From NCBI GenBank assembly GCA_001689495.1, contig LUJS01000040.1:1-64000 (forward strand): a stretch of DNA of 64,000 nt, read 5' to 3'. A program made the translations under genes and the position numbers. Below, in pieces: positions 35,308-42,697 of this stretch. The DNA comes from Bacteroidales bacterium M8. GTDB taxonomy: Bacteria > Bacteroidota > Bacteroidia > Bacteroidales > Muribaculaceae. The notes beneath the pieces are model-generated. The model made no database searches. It worked only from the letters and a program-made list of their open reading frames with translations, and was not told the origin of the DNA. Each line of letters starts with the position of its first letter. Positions within the stretch are counted from its first letter, which is position 1.

Positions 35308-35936
35308 AACTCCACACTCTCGCCTTGACGGCTCTGGGACTCCTGCTGGGAGTCGGCGGAGCCACGGCGCAGGGTCGACAGGCAGGCGACTTCTTTGCCT
35401 CGGCCCCCGCGTCGGTCTTCCCGTTGCTCGACCACAACGCACGCCTCGACATGCTGGACTATTTCAGCAACAACATGTCGACCCCCACCGCCAACAACCT
35501 CGACGGGTGGTCGGCCATCACCGCCATGAGCCCGACAGACCTGACGGTGCGCCTCACCGACTCGTCGTCGGCTCAGATAGCCCTGCTCACGGCCGGCAAC
35601 GACACCGTCGTGGCCCTCATATCGACCGTCGCCACCCCCGGCCTCGACTCGAGCATCAGCTTCTATGACACGTCGTGGAGGCCCTTGCAGGCCGGCCGCT
35701 ATTTCAGCAAGCCGGGCTGGAAGGACTGGATAGCCCCCGGCGGCGACCTCGAGACGGTCACTGCCATGACCCCGTTCATGCTGTCGTCATACTTCTATGA
35801 CCCCGCCACCCGCACCCTCACCCTGACCAACAATCTCGGCAAGTTCATGGACCCCGACCTCTACGAGACCATATCCCCCTCCCTCCTCCCCACCCTCACC
35901 TACACATGGTCAGGCAAAAAATTCTCAAGGAAATAG
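35304..35936 (+). CDS. DUF3256 exported protein
   Basis: 210-aa protein with signal peptide (about 1-22, ending ATAQG). The segments GDFFASAPASVFPLLDHNAR and LDMLDYFSNNM are typical of DUF3256, a Bacteroidales family of unknown function. Translationally coupled to the helicase; linkage of a periplasmic protein to a helicase mirrors the other helicase operon in this window. The CTAG nonamer hairpin starts five bases after its stop. Confidence 0.8.
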   Translation: MKLHTLALTALGLLLGVGGATAQGRQAGDFFASAPASVFPLLDHNARLDMLDYFSNNMSTPTANNLDGWSAITAMSPTDLTVRLTDSSSAQIALLTAGNDTVVALISTVATPGLDSSISFYDTSWRPLQAGRYFSKPGWKDWIAPGGDLETVTAMTPFMLSSYFYDPATRTLTLTNNLGKFMDPDLYETISPSLLPTLTYTWSGKKFSRK

Positions 35937-35940
35937 TATT

Positions 35941-36021
35941 CTAGTTGGACTAGTTGTTCTAGTTGAACTAGTTGAACTAGAATAACTAGAACAACTAGTC
36001 CAACTAGTCCAACTAGATCAT
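35941..36021. repeat. Nine CTAG-headed nonamers forming a hairpin
   Basis: CTAG occurs at 35941, 35950, 35959, 35968, 35977, 35986, 35995, 36004 and 36013, exactly every 9 bp. The first four units read CTAGTTGNN, and later ones are the complement (CTAGNNCAA). 35941-35964 is perfectly complementary to 35984-36007 (24 bp, 19-nt loop). CTAG is normally rare in bacterial DNA. It may act as a terminator for the DUF3256 operon, but there is no T-tract. Confidence 0.9.
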
Positions 36022-36074
36022 CTATCCCAACCATACCATCAACACACATCACCAACCTCAAATCCTCAACCATC

Positions 36075-36647
36075 ATGACTAACTCTCCCGGGCCTTTTTT
36101 GCGCAAGAAAGGCAATTATCGCGATCTATATGCCTATCAGAAAGCCGAAGCCATCTACGATATGACATATTTCTTCATCAACAAGTTCCTCAACAAGTCA
36201 GACAGAACCGTTGACCAGATGCTTCAGGCCGCCCGATCGGGCAAACAGAACATCGCCGAGGGGTCAGCGGCATCCATGACATCGTCAGAGACAGAGATAA
36301 AGCTCACCAATGTGGCAAAAGCCAGCCTTCAGGAACTGCTCATAGACTACGAGGACTATCTCCGCACCCGCGGACTCTGCATCTGGCCCGAGGATGATGC
36401 ACGGCGCGTCCATACCGCCGAAGTCTGTCGTCGCAACAACGAATCGGCCTTCTACATGAACCGCATCGACGAGCGTTCTGACGAGGCCATCGCCAATATC
36501 GTGATAACACTGATACACCAGACAGACCGTATGCTGGCACGGCTTCTGGACAACATGCAGCGGGATTTTCTGGCCAACGGAGGCATCAGGGAACAAATGA
36601 CCCGAGCCCGCCTCGGATACAGGGGCGACAAAAACAGACAACAGTGA
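36075..36647 (+). CDS. Four-helix-bundle protein (S23/IVS-like, suffix-domain type)
   Basis: 190-aa cytoplasmic all-helical protein. LYAYQKAEAIYDMTYFFINK (about 18-37), ARSGKQNIAEGSAASMTSSE (about 53-72) and YEDYLRTRGL fit the four-helix-bundle families related to 23S rRNA intervening-sequence proteins, in the longer suffix-domain version. Function unknown; relatives bind nucleic acid or reverse transcriptases. Base composition is lower in GC than neighbours and the gene begins 54 bp after the CTAG hairpin, suggesting acquisition as a unit. No own promoter was recognised. Confidence 0.78.
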   Translation: MTNSPGPFLRKKGNYRDLYAYQKAEAIYDMTYFFINKFLNKSDRTVDQMLQAARSGKQNIAEGSAASMTSSETEIKLTNVAKASLQELLIDYEDYLRTRGLCIWPEDDARRVHTAEVCRRNNESAFYMNRIDERSDEAIANIVITLIHQTDRMLARLLDNMQRDFLANGGIREQMTRARLGYRGDKNRQQ

Positions 36648-36677
36648 CAGACTATCCCAACTTATCATTTTTTTTCG

Positions 36678-36685
36678 TAACTTTG
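36678..36685 (+). promoter_or_regulatory. -7 box of the pseudokinase operon
   Basis: TAACTTTG, 20 bp before the ATG at 36705, preceded by a T-rich tract (36668-36675). Confidence 0.55.
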
Positions 36686-36704
36686 CAGCCTAAACCCCAA
36701 GCCG

Positions 36705-37526
36705 ATGGACGACAACACCTCCAAATGGACCGAGATTGAGCACTTGCCCGAGTGGGACGAGGAGTTCTATCACGTCTATACCGCCAAAAAGCATGGCAAG
36801 TGGCTCATGCTCAAAACACTCCGCCCCGAGCTGAAAGGCATCCCCGAATACGAGGAGATGATCAACAAGGAGTTTGAGGTGCGCTACAATCTGGCCCATC
36901 CGCACATCATTATGATCAACGATCTCGAGGAGGTGCCGGGGCTGGGCCTGTGCATCATCACCGACGATGTCTATGGCGACTCGCTGGCCAAGCTGATACG
37001 CGAGGGCAAGGTAACGGCCGACCACATATACAAGCTGCACCACCAGCTGCTCGATGCGCTCGACTACATTCAGGTCAACCATCTGGCCCACCACCCCATC
37101 AACTCGCAGCGCGTCATATTCACCGAAAACATCGGCAACCTCAAGCTCATCGACGTTGGCTTCGACCAGAAGACCGCCCTGAGCCACGACGACACGGCCG
37201 ACGACATATACAACTATGGCGTGCTGCTGCAGGAGGCCCTCGACGCCGTGCCCGATCCCGACCCGAGACTGCGCAAGGTCGCCGCCCGCTGCACGAGCCC
37301 CGACCCCTCTAAGCGCTATCGCTCGCTGAGCGCGCTGCGCCTCGACCTCGAGCCCCGTCGCACCAACATGATATACATCGCCATCATAGCCTTCCTGCTG
37401 GTAATGATAGCCATCCTGCTGTGGCTCAACTCGTCGCTGCGTCCCGAGACACGCATCGCCGACGAGCAGGCAGCCCGGTTCGAAACCCAAGTCATCATCA
37501 CAAACCCAAATCACTCGCAATTATAA
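36705..37526 (+). CDS. Membrane-anchored protein pseudokinase
   Basis: 273 aa. Eukaryotic-type kinase fold: Lys37 in LMLKTLR fits the ATP-binding Lys; the catalytic-loop position reads HHPINSQRV (129-137) where active kinases have HRDLKxxN, so the catalytic Asp is replaced by Pro131; the metal-binding motif reads D150-V-G. The glycine loop is not recognisable. One membrane helix at 222-242 with a short periplasmic tail. Probably an inactive signalling scaffold, though residual nucleotide binding is possible. It heads a run of same-strand genes with gaps of at most 9 bp through 42569, including two glycosyltransferases and a flippase. Confidence 0.75.
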   Translation: MDDNTSKWTEIEHLPEWDEEFYHVYTAKKHGKWLMLKTLRPELKGIPEYEEMINKEFEVRYNLAHPHIIMINDLEEVPGLGLCIITDDVYGDSLAKLIREGKVTADHIYKLHHQLLDALDYIQVNHLAHHPINSQRVIFTENIGNLKLIDVGFDQKTALSHDDTADDIYNYGVLLQEALDAVPDPDPRLRKVAARCTSPDPSKRYRSLSALRLDLEPRRTNMIYIAIIAFLLVMIAILLWLNSSLRPETRIADEQAARFETQVIITNPNHSQL

Positions 37527-37529
37527 ACA

Positions 37530-38660
37530 GTGTCTGTCAAAGTCAAACCCGTCAAACCCGTCAAGAGTGAACTGACCGAATATGTCAAGTTCGGCATAGA
37601 CCTATACCGCGGCAATCCCTGCTACGTGCCGCCGCTCATTTTTGACGATGTCAATACCCTGCTCCCCTCAAAGAATCCGGCCTTCGACATCTGCGAGGCC
37701 CAGTCGTTCATGGCATGGCGCGACGGCAAGCCGGTGGGCCGAATCACGGCCATCGTCAACCGCCTCGTCAACGAGAAGAGCGGCAAGAAACAGGCCCGTT
37801 TCGGATTCGTTGACTTCGTAGACGACAAGGAGGTCGTCGACGCGCTGTTCAAGGCCGCCGAAGACTGGGCGCGCTCAAAGGGCATGACCGAGATAATCGG
37901 CCCGATGGGATTCTCGGACATGGACCACGAGGGCATGCTCATCGAGGGCTTTGACGAGATGGGCACGATGGCCACGATATACAACTATCCCTACTATCCG
38001 GCGCACATGGAGCGCATGGGATATGCCAAGGACACCGACTGGGTCGAGTTCCGCATCACCGTGCCCGACAAGGTGCCCGACAAGATGAGCCGCATAGCCG
38101 AGATAGTGCTCAAGAAATATAATCTCCGCATAGTCAAGTACACATCTCCGGCCAAGATCAAGGCCGAGTATGGCGAGGCCCTCTTCCAGCTGATCAACGA
38201 GGCATACGACAACCTCTACGGCTACTCGACGCTCACCGAGAGACAGATAGACTATTACATCGACATGTATCTCAGCCTGATACGTCTCGACTACGTGAGC
38301 CTTGTGGTCGACGCCGACGACAAGCTGATAGGCGTGGGCATAACACTGCCCTCGATGTCTGCCGCACTGCGCAAGAGCGGCGGCAAGCTGTTCCCCCTCG
38401 GGTGGTGGCACCTGTGGCGCGCACTGCGCGGCAAGAACGACGTGGTAGACCTGATGCTCATTGCCGTCAAGCCCGAATATCAGTCCAAGGGTGTCAACTC
38501 GCTCTTCTTCTACGACCTGCTCAACCTCTACATACGCGACGGCGTCAAGTATGCCGAGACCAACCTCGAGCTCGAGGAGAACCTCAACGTGCAGTCGCAG
38601 TGGGACTACTTCGAGAAACGTCTCCACCGCCGCCGCCGCGCCTTCCGCAAAAAACTCTGA
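37530..38660 (+). CDS. GNAT-like acyltransferase, GTG start
   Basis: 376-aa cytoplasmic protein. Starts at GTG 37530, three bases after the pseudokinase stop; no earlier start fits. Two GNAT-like halves: an N-terminal half with RFGFVDFVDDKEVVDALF and a C-terminal half with LMLIAVKPEYQSKGVNSLFF (near 310), which resembles the acetyl-CoA loop. Similar proteins are common hypothetical N-acetyltransferases in Bacteroidetes; the acceptor is unknown. Its place before glycosyltransferase genes suggests sugar or lipid modification (inference). Confidence 0.72.
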   Translation: MSVKVKPVKPVKSELTEYVKFGIDLYRGNPCYVPPLIFDDVNTLLPSKNPAFDICEAQSFMAWRDGKPVGRITAIVNRLVNEKSGKKQARFGFVDFVDDKEVVDALFKAAEDWARSKGMTEIIGPMGFSDMDHEGMLIEGFDEMGTMATIYNYPYYPAHMERMGYAKDTDWVEFRITVPDKVPDKMSRIAEIVLKKYNLRIVKYTSPAKIKAEYGEALFQLINEAYDNLYGYSTLTERQIDYYIDMYLSLIRLDYVSLVVDADDKLIGVGITLPSMSAALRKSGGKLFPLGWWHLWRALRGKNDVVDLMLIAVKPEYQSKGVNSLFFYDLLNLYIRDGVKYAETNLELEENLNVQSQWDYFEKRLHRRRRAFRKKL

Positions 38661-38669
38661 CCCCTCCAC

Positions 38670-39827
38670 ATGACAGACCGCCCGCTCGACATACTCCTGC
38701 TGCGCGACGCAAGCAACTGCCACAGGGCTCTGGCCTCGGGCCTGATGGCTCTGGGACACAATGTCTCCGTGGCCTCGCAGGGCTCGGGCTGGATGAATAC
38801 CGAGCGCGACATCGACCTGTCGCGCCGTCTGCCGGGCAAGCTCGGCGGCCTGTGGCTGTGGACACGCCTGCAGGCGGGCCTCAAGAAAAGATTTACCGGC
38901 CACGACATCGTCAGTATTGCCGGACAGGGATTTCTGGACCTGCGTCCGCACAGGATCAGAGCCATTTTCGACTATCTCGTGCCACGCAACCGCGGCATAT
39001 TCCTGACCGCGCTTGGCACCGACTCGGTCTATGTCGACGAGTGCCTCGACCCGAACACCCGACTCGAATACAACGAATATCGCATCTTCGGCAAGCCGGC
39101 GCCATACGCCCTCGAGCACCCCGAACGTCTGGAGGCATGGCAGGGGCCGGAGCTGAAAGGATTCTGCGAGCACTTCTACCGTCACCTCGACGGAGCCGTG
39201 TCCGTACTGTGGGAGTATGACGTGGCACTGCGCCGCGCCCTCCCTCCGGACAAGATCGCCTACGGAGGCATCCCCATCGAGACATCCGCAATAACGCCTG
39301 TCGAACTGCCCGAACGCATCGACAAGGTGCGCCTGTTCCTCGGACGTCACCGCGGACGTCTGGTCGAGAAAGGCACCGACATATTCGAGGCCGCCGCCCG
39401 CGAGGTGGTTTCGCGCCATCCCGACAAGGCCGAGCTGGTGATTGTCGAAAACCGTCCCTACAAGGAATATCTCGAGATACTGCGCAGCGCGCATGTCGTG
39501 CTCGACCAGCTCTACAGCTATACCCCCGCCACAAACGCCCTGCTGGCGATGGCGATGGGGCTCAACACCGTGAGCGGAGGCGACGAGAAGTATTACAGTT
39601 TTATCGGCGAGGACAGGATGCGCCCCGTGATACATGTCGATCCCGATTATGAGTCGGTGGTGCGTCAGCTTGAAAAAACCATACTCGAACCCGAGAAGAT
39701 AAGGCCGCGCGGACTCGAAGGCCGCGAGTTCGTGATAAAGCACAACGACTGCGTGACCGTGGCGCGCAGATTCCTGAACCTCTGGCAGCAACGCCTTGCC
39801 GTAAAAGAAGGACACGGACAGGCATGA
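38670..39827 (+). CDS. Glycosyltransferase, GT-B / GT4-like
   Basis: 385 aa, soluble. N-terminal ILLLRDASNCHRALASGLMA followed by GHNVSVAS resembles the first GT-B Rossmann half; the C-terminal half has VRLFLGRHRGRLVEKGTDIF and then VVLDQLYSYTPATNALLAMA, where GT4 enzymes bind the nucleotide sugar. The usual E-x7-E is not clear. Donor and acceptor unknown. Overlaps the next gene by four bases. Likely part of a small surface-glycan assembly unit with 39824 and 40621. Confidence 0.72.
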   Translation: MTDRPLDILLLRDASNCHRALASGLMALGHNVSVASQGSGWMNTERDIDLSRRLPGKLGGLWLWTRLQAGLKKRFTGHDIVSIAGQGFLDLRPHRIRAIFDYLVPRNRGIFLTALGTDSVYVDECLDPNTRLEYNEYRIFGKPAPYALEHPERLEAWQGPELKGFCEHFYRHLDGAVSVLWEYDVALRRALPPDKIAYGGIPIETSAITPVELPERIDKVRLFLGRHRGRLVEKGTDIFEAAAREVVSRHPDKAELVIVENRPYKEYLEILRSAHVVLDQLYSYTPATNALLAMAMGLNTVSGGDEKYYSFIGEDRMRPVIHVDPDYESVVRQLEKTILEPEKIRPRGLEGREFVIKHNDCVTVARRFLNLWQQRLAVKEGHGQA

Positions 39828-40633
39828 CCCTCGATGTGCTCATAGCTACATTCATGCCCGAAGGCATCAGGCGCGTCGAGCGCATGGACCTGCCTCGGAT
39901 GGACGGCGTGCGGTACATAGTGTCGTGGCAGATGCATGACGACGCGCCTGTGCCTGAATATTTCAGCGACAGGGACGACATCGAGATACACCGCACCTCG
40001 CTCAAGGGGCTCGGCAACAACCGCAACAATGCCATAGAGCATTCGTCGGCAGACATAATGCTGATAGCCGACGACGACCTGAAATATACTCCCGGACAAC
40101 TGACCGCGGTGATAAGGAGCTTCGAGACTCGTCCCGACATGGAGATTGCCTCGTTCATGTATGAGGGTTGTGACGGCAAGACATATCCCGGACGCGAATG
40201 TGACCTGTCGGAATATCCCAAGGGATTCTATGTGTCGGCCATCGAGCTGGCCATAAGGCGTGACAGCCGGGCGGGCCGATTGAGATTCTCGCCGGACTTC
40301 GGCCTCGGCTCTGACAAGTGGACTGTCGGCGAGGACTCCATCTTTCTGCTCACCGCGAGGCGCATGGGGATAGTGCCGCGATTCATCCCCGAGGTCATCT
40401 GCCGCCACGACGGCCCCACCACGGGACTGCGGGCAATGACCGACCCCAAGGCACTCCGTGGCACGGGGGCATGCATAGCCCTCGAGTATCCCGTCTCGTC
40501 GATATTGCGCATACCCCTCAAGGCTTGGCGCGGATACAGGGCCGGCAAGATGCGGTTGCTCCCCGCGCTGTGGCATATGTATGCGGGGGGCTTCGAGGCT
40601 ACATTCCTATACACCCCGGCATGGAAAAAGTAG
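39824..40633 (+). CDS. Glycosyltransferase, GT-A / GT2-like
   Basis: 269-aa GT-A enzyme. Begins directly with LDVLIATFMPEGI; metal-binding Asp run in IMLIADDDLKYTPG near residue 80-90; a WTVGEDSIFLLTARRMG segment near 165-180 fits the acceptor/ED region of family 2. No membrane helix. Overlaps the GT4-like gene by four bases and the flippase gene by 13 bases. Confidence 0.8.
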   Translation: MTLDVLIATFMPEGIRRVERMDLPRMDGVRYIVSWQMHDDAPVPEYFSDRDDIEIHRTSLKGLGNNRNNAIEHSSADIMLIADDDLKYTPGQLTAVIRSFETRPDMEIASFMYEGCDGKTYPGRECDLSEYPKGFYVSAIELAIRRDSRAGRLRFSPDFGLGSDKWTVGEDSIFLLTARRMGIVPRFIPEVICRHDGPTTGLRAMTDPKALRGTGACIALEYPVSSILRIPLKAWRGYRAGKMRLLPALWHMYAGGFEATFLYTPAWKK

Positions 40634-42042
40634 GCCACCGTTCCTCATTCTCGCGCTCTGCCGTCAAGGCCATGGGGCTGTTCGGCTCGCTGCAGGTGCT
40701 CACCATACTGTGCAGTGTGGTGAGGGTCAAGTTCGTGGCTCTGTGGATAGGCGCCACGGGGCTGGGTCTGTTCACCATATTCAATTCGGCGCTCACGCTC
40801 GTCTCGACCATCTCTCAGCTCAACCTGCGCGGCAGCTCGGTACGCGGCATCGCCTCGGCCCCGTCCGACAGGCGCAACGTCGTCTCGCATGTCGTGCGCC
40901 GCTGGGGCTGGTTGCTCGGCATTGCCGGAGCCGTGATAATGGTGGCGGTGGCCCCGGTGTTCAGCATCCGCACCTTCTCTGACTACAGCCACACACTCCC
41001 CTTTGCCCTTCTGGCCATCGCCGTACTGTTCAACTCGGCCATGATGGGCGAGCAATCCGTCATGCAGGGTCAGGGCCTGATGCGCAATCTGGCGCGGTCA
41101 TCGCTGTGGACCAATATCGGGGGACTCGCCGCCTGCCTGCCGCTGGTCTATTTCTGTCGCGACGCGGGCATCATCCCCTCAATCATCGCCTATTCGGTGG
41201 CCGGATATGTTGTCTGCCACATCCTCAGGGCCGATCTGGGTGGAGTGACCTCAGACCGCGCCGACCTGTGGCGCGAGGGCAAGCCGCTGCTGAGGCTCGG
41301 GGCATTCATGACCATGGCCGCGGCCTTCAGCGAACTGCTCAACTATATCCTCATCACATACATCAACACCCGCAGCGGCACGTCCGAGGTGGGCATATTT
41401 CAGGCCGGATTCACCATCGTCAACCGCTATGTCGGCCTGATTTTCACAGCCATAGGCATAGAGTTCTATCCTCGGCTGTCGCGCGTGGCCCACTCGCCCA
41501 TGCGCCAGCAGACATTCGTCAGCCACGAGATGCTGGTGCTGCTGCTGTGCATACTGCCGCTGATACTGCTGTTCATACCCTTTGCAGGCATTGCGGTGAC
41601 GATACTCTACTCGTCCGAGTTCGGCGACGCGGTCCCCTACATCATCCTCGCCATGCCGGGCATGGTGGCCCGAGTGGGCGTATGGTGCTGGTCGTTCGTC
41701 ATACTGGCCCGCGGCGACGGGCGCCTCTACATATTCACCGAGAGCGTCAGCGACATACTCACGCTCGGCATCGCCATTGCCGGATACAGCCTCTGGGGCA
41801 TTCCGGGCCTCGGAGCCTCGTTCTCGGTGTCGACCATCCTCGCCATCGGCGTCGTGGGCCCGGTCTATCACCGCGTCTACGGACTGCGCGTAGCCCCGGC
41901 AGTGCTGAGGATGTTTGCGTTCTCGCTGGCCGTCACCATCATGGCCTCCATTACGGCCCATCTGTGGACACCGTGGGCCATCTTGCCCCTCGGCCTTGCC
42001 GCCGCATGGCCTTGCCTCAAAGCCCTTAGAAAAATGACATGA
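40621..42042 (+). CDS. Oligosaccharide flippase (Wzx/MATE-like)
   Basis: 473-aa integral membrane protein with 12 or more hydrophobic segments. Start ATG 40621 chosen because an N-terminal amphipathic stretch and first TM (AVKAMGLFGSLQVLTILCSV) follow at once; the longer frame upstream only shadows the GT2 gene. Fits polysaccharide transporters that flip undecaprenyl-linked glycans. The co-transcribed glycosyltransferases probably build its cargo. Confidence 0.82.
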   Translation: MEKVGHRSSFSRSAVKAMGLFGSLQVLTILCSVVRVKFVALWIGATGLGLFTIFNSALTLVSTISQLNLRGSSVRGIASAPSDRRNVVSHVVRRWGWLLGIAGAVIMVAVAPVFSIRTFSDYSHTLPFALLAIAVLFNSAMMGEQSVMQGQGLMRNLARSSLWTNIGGLAACLPLVYFCRDAGIIPSIIAYSVAGYVVCHILRADLGGVTSDRADLWREGKPLLRLGAFMTMAAAFSELLNYILITYINTRSGTSEVGIFQAGFTIVNRYVGLIFTAIGIEFYPRLSRVAHSPMRQQTFVSHEMLVLLLCILPLILLFIPFAGIAVTILYSSEFGDAVPYIILAMPGMVARVGVWCWSFVILARGDGRLYIFTESVSDILTLGIAIAGYSLWGIPGLGASFSVSTILAIGVVGPVYHRVYGLRVAPAVLRMFAFSLAVTIMASITAHLWTPWAILPLGLAAAWPCLKALRKMT

Positions 42043-42569
42043 CCATCACGTTCGTGCGCCATACGTCGGTCGGAGTCGGACCGGGAGTCTGCTACGGGCA
42101 CAGCGACGTGCCTGTGGCCGAGACCTTTGCCGCCGAGGCCAAGGCGGTTGTCGACGCGCTCGGCGGCAGGAGATTCAATGCCGTCCATACCTCGCCCTCG
42201 ACGCGATGCGTCAGGCTGGCCGAGGCGTGCGGCCATCCCGACGCCATGCGCGACCCGAGGCTGATGGAGATGGATTTCGGCCGATGGGAGATGCAGCGGT
42301 GGGACGACATCAGGGACCCGCGGCTGCAGCTGTGGTATGACGACTGGATAAACACACCCGCCACGGGGGGCGAGTCGTTTCTCGACCACCGGCGGCGCGT
42401 ACACTCGTTCATGGCCGATGTCGCCGCCTCGGGCGCCCGGTCGGTGCTGGTGTTCGCCCACGGGGGCACCATCATGCATGCAAGGCTCTGGAATTGCCCC
42501 GAGAGGGTCGAGGACATCTTCAGTCTGCGCCCGCCATACGGCGGAATAGCCGAAATTGAGCTAAACTGA
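42039..42569 (+). CDS. cobC: Histidine phosphatase, CobC-like (alpha-ribazole phosphatase)
   Basis: 176-aa cytoplasmic phosphatase. RHTSVG at 7-12 contains the phospho-accepting His8; VFAHGGTI near 140 holds the second His. The pattern RHTSVGVGPGVCYGHSDVPV is close to CobC of Bacteroides, which removes phosphate from alpha-ribazole-5-phosphate (or from cobalamin phosphate), completing the cobU-cobT-cobS pathway. It is, however, coupled to the flippase gene (ATGA), 13 kb from cobS. A general sugar-phosphate role in the glycan unit cannot be excluded. Confidence 0.75.
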   Translation: MTITFVRHTSVGVGPGVCYGHSDVPVAETFAAEAKAVVDALGGRRFNAVHTSPSTRCVRLAEACGHPDAMRDPRLMEMDFGRWEMQRWDDIRDPRLQLWYDDWINTPATGGESFLDHRRRVHSFMADVAASGARSVLVFAHGGTIMHARLWNCPERVEDIFSLRPPYGGIAEIELN

Positions 42570-42600
42570 CCATTTTTTAAACATAATATACCCCACGCTC

Positions 42601-42631
42601 TTTGTTTTAAGCCGAAAATATTGTAACTTTG
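42601..42631 (+). promoter_or_regulatory. Consensus promoter of the ppiD-like gene
   Basis: TTTG (42601-42604), a 19-bp spacer, then TAACTTTG (42624-42631). Leader to the ATG about 60 nt. Confidence 0.8.
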
Positions 42632-42697
42632 TGCGTTAATTGCATAGCAAACCAAACGCAACCTTAGCTAATAAACAAAAATCATCTAAACATAAGA

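Noticed and set aside
35900..36115. Minus-strand frame with LVGLV/LVQLV repeats
   Set aside because: It is the translation of the CTAG nonamers (9 bp gives a 3-residue repeat) and has no other support.
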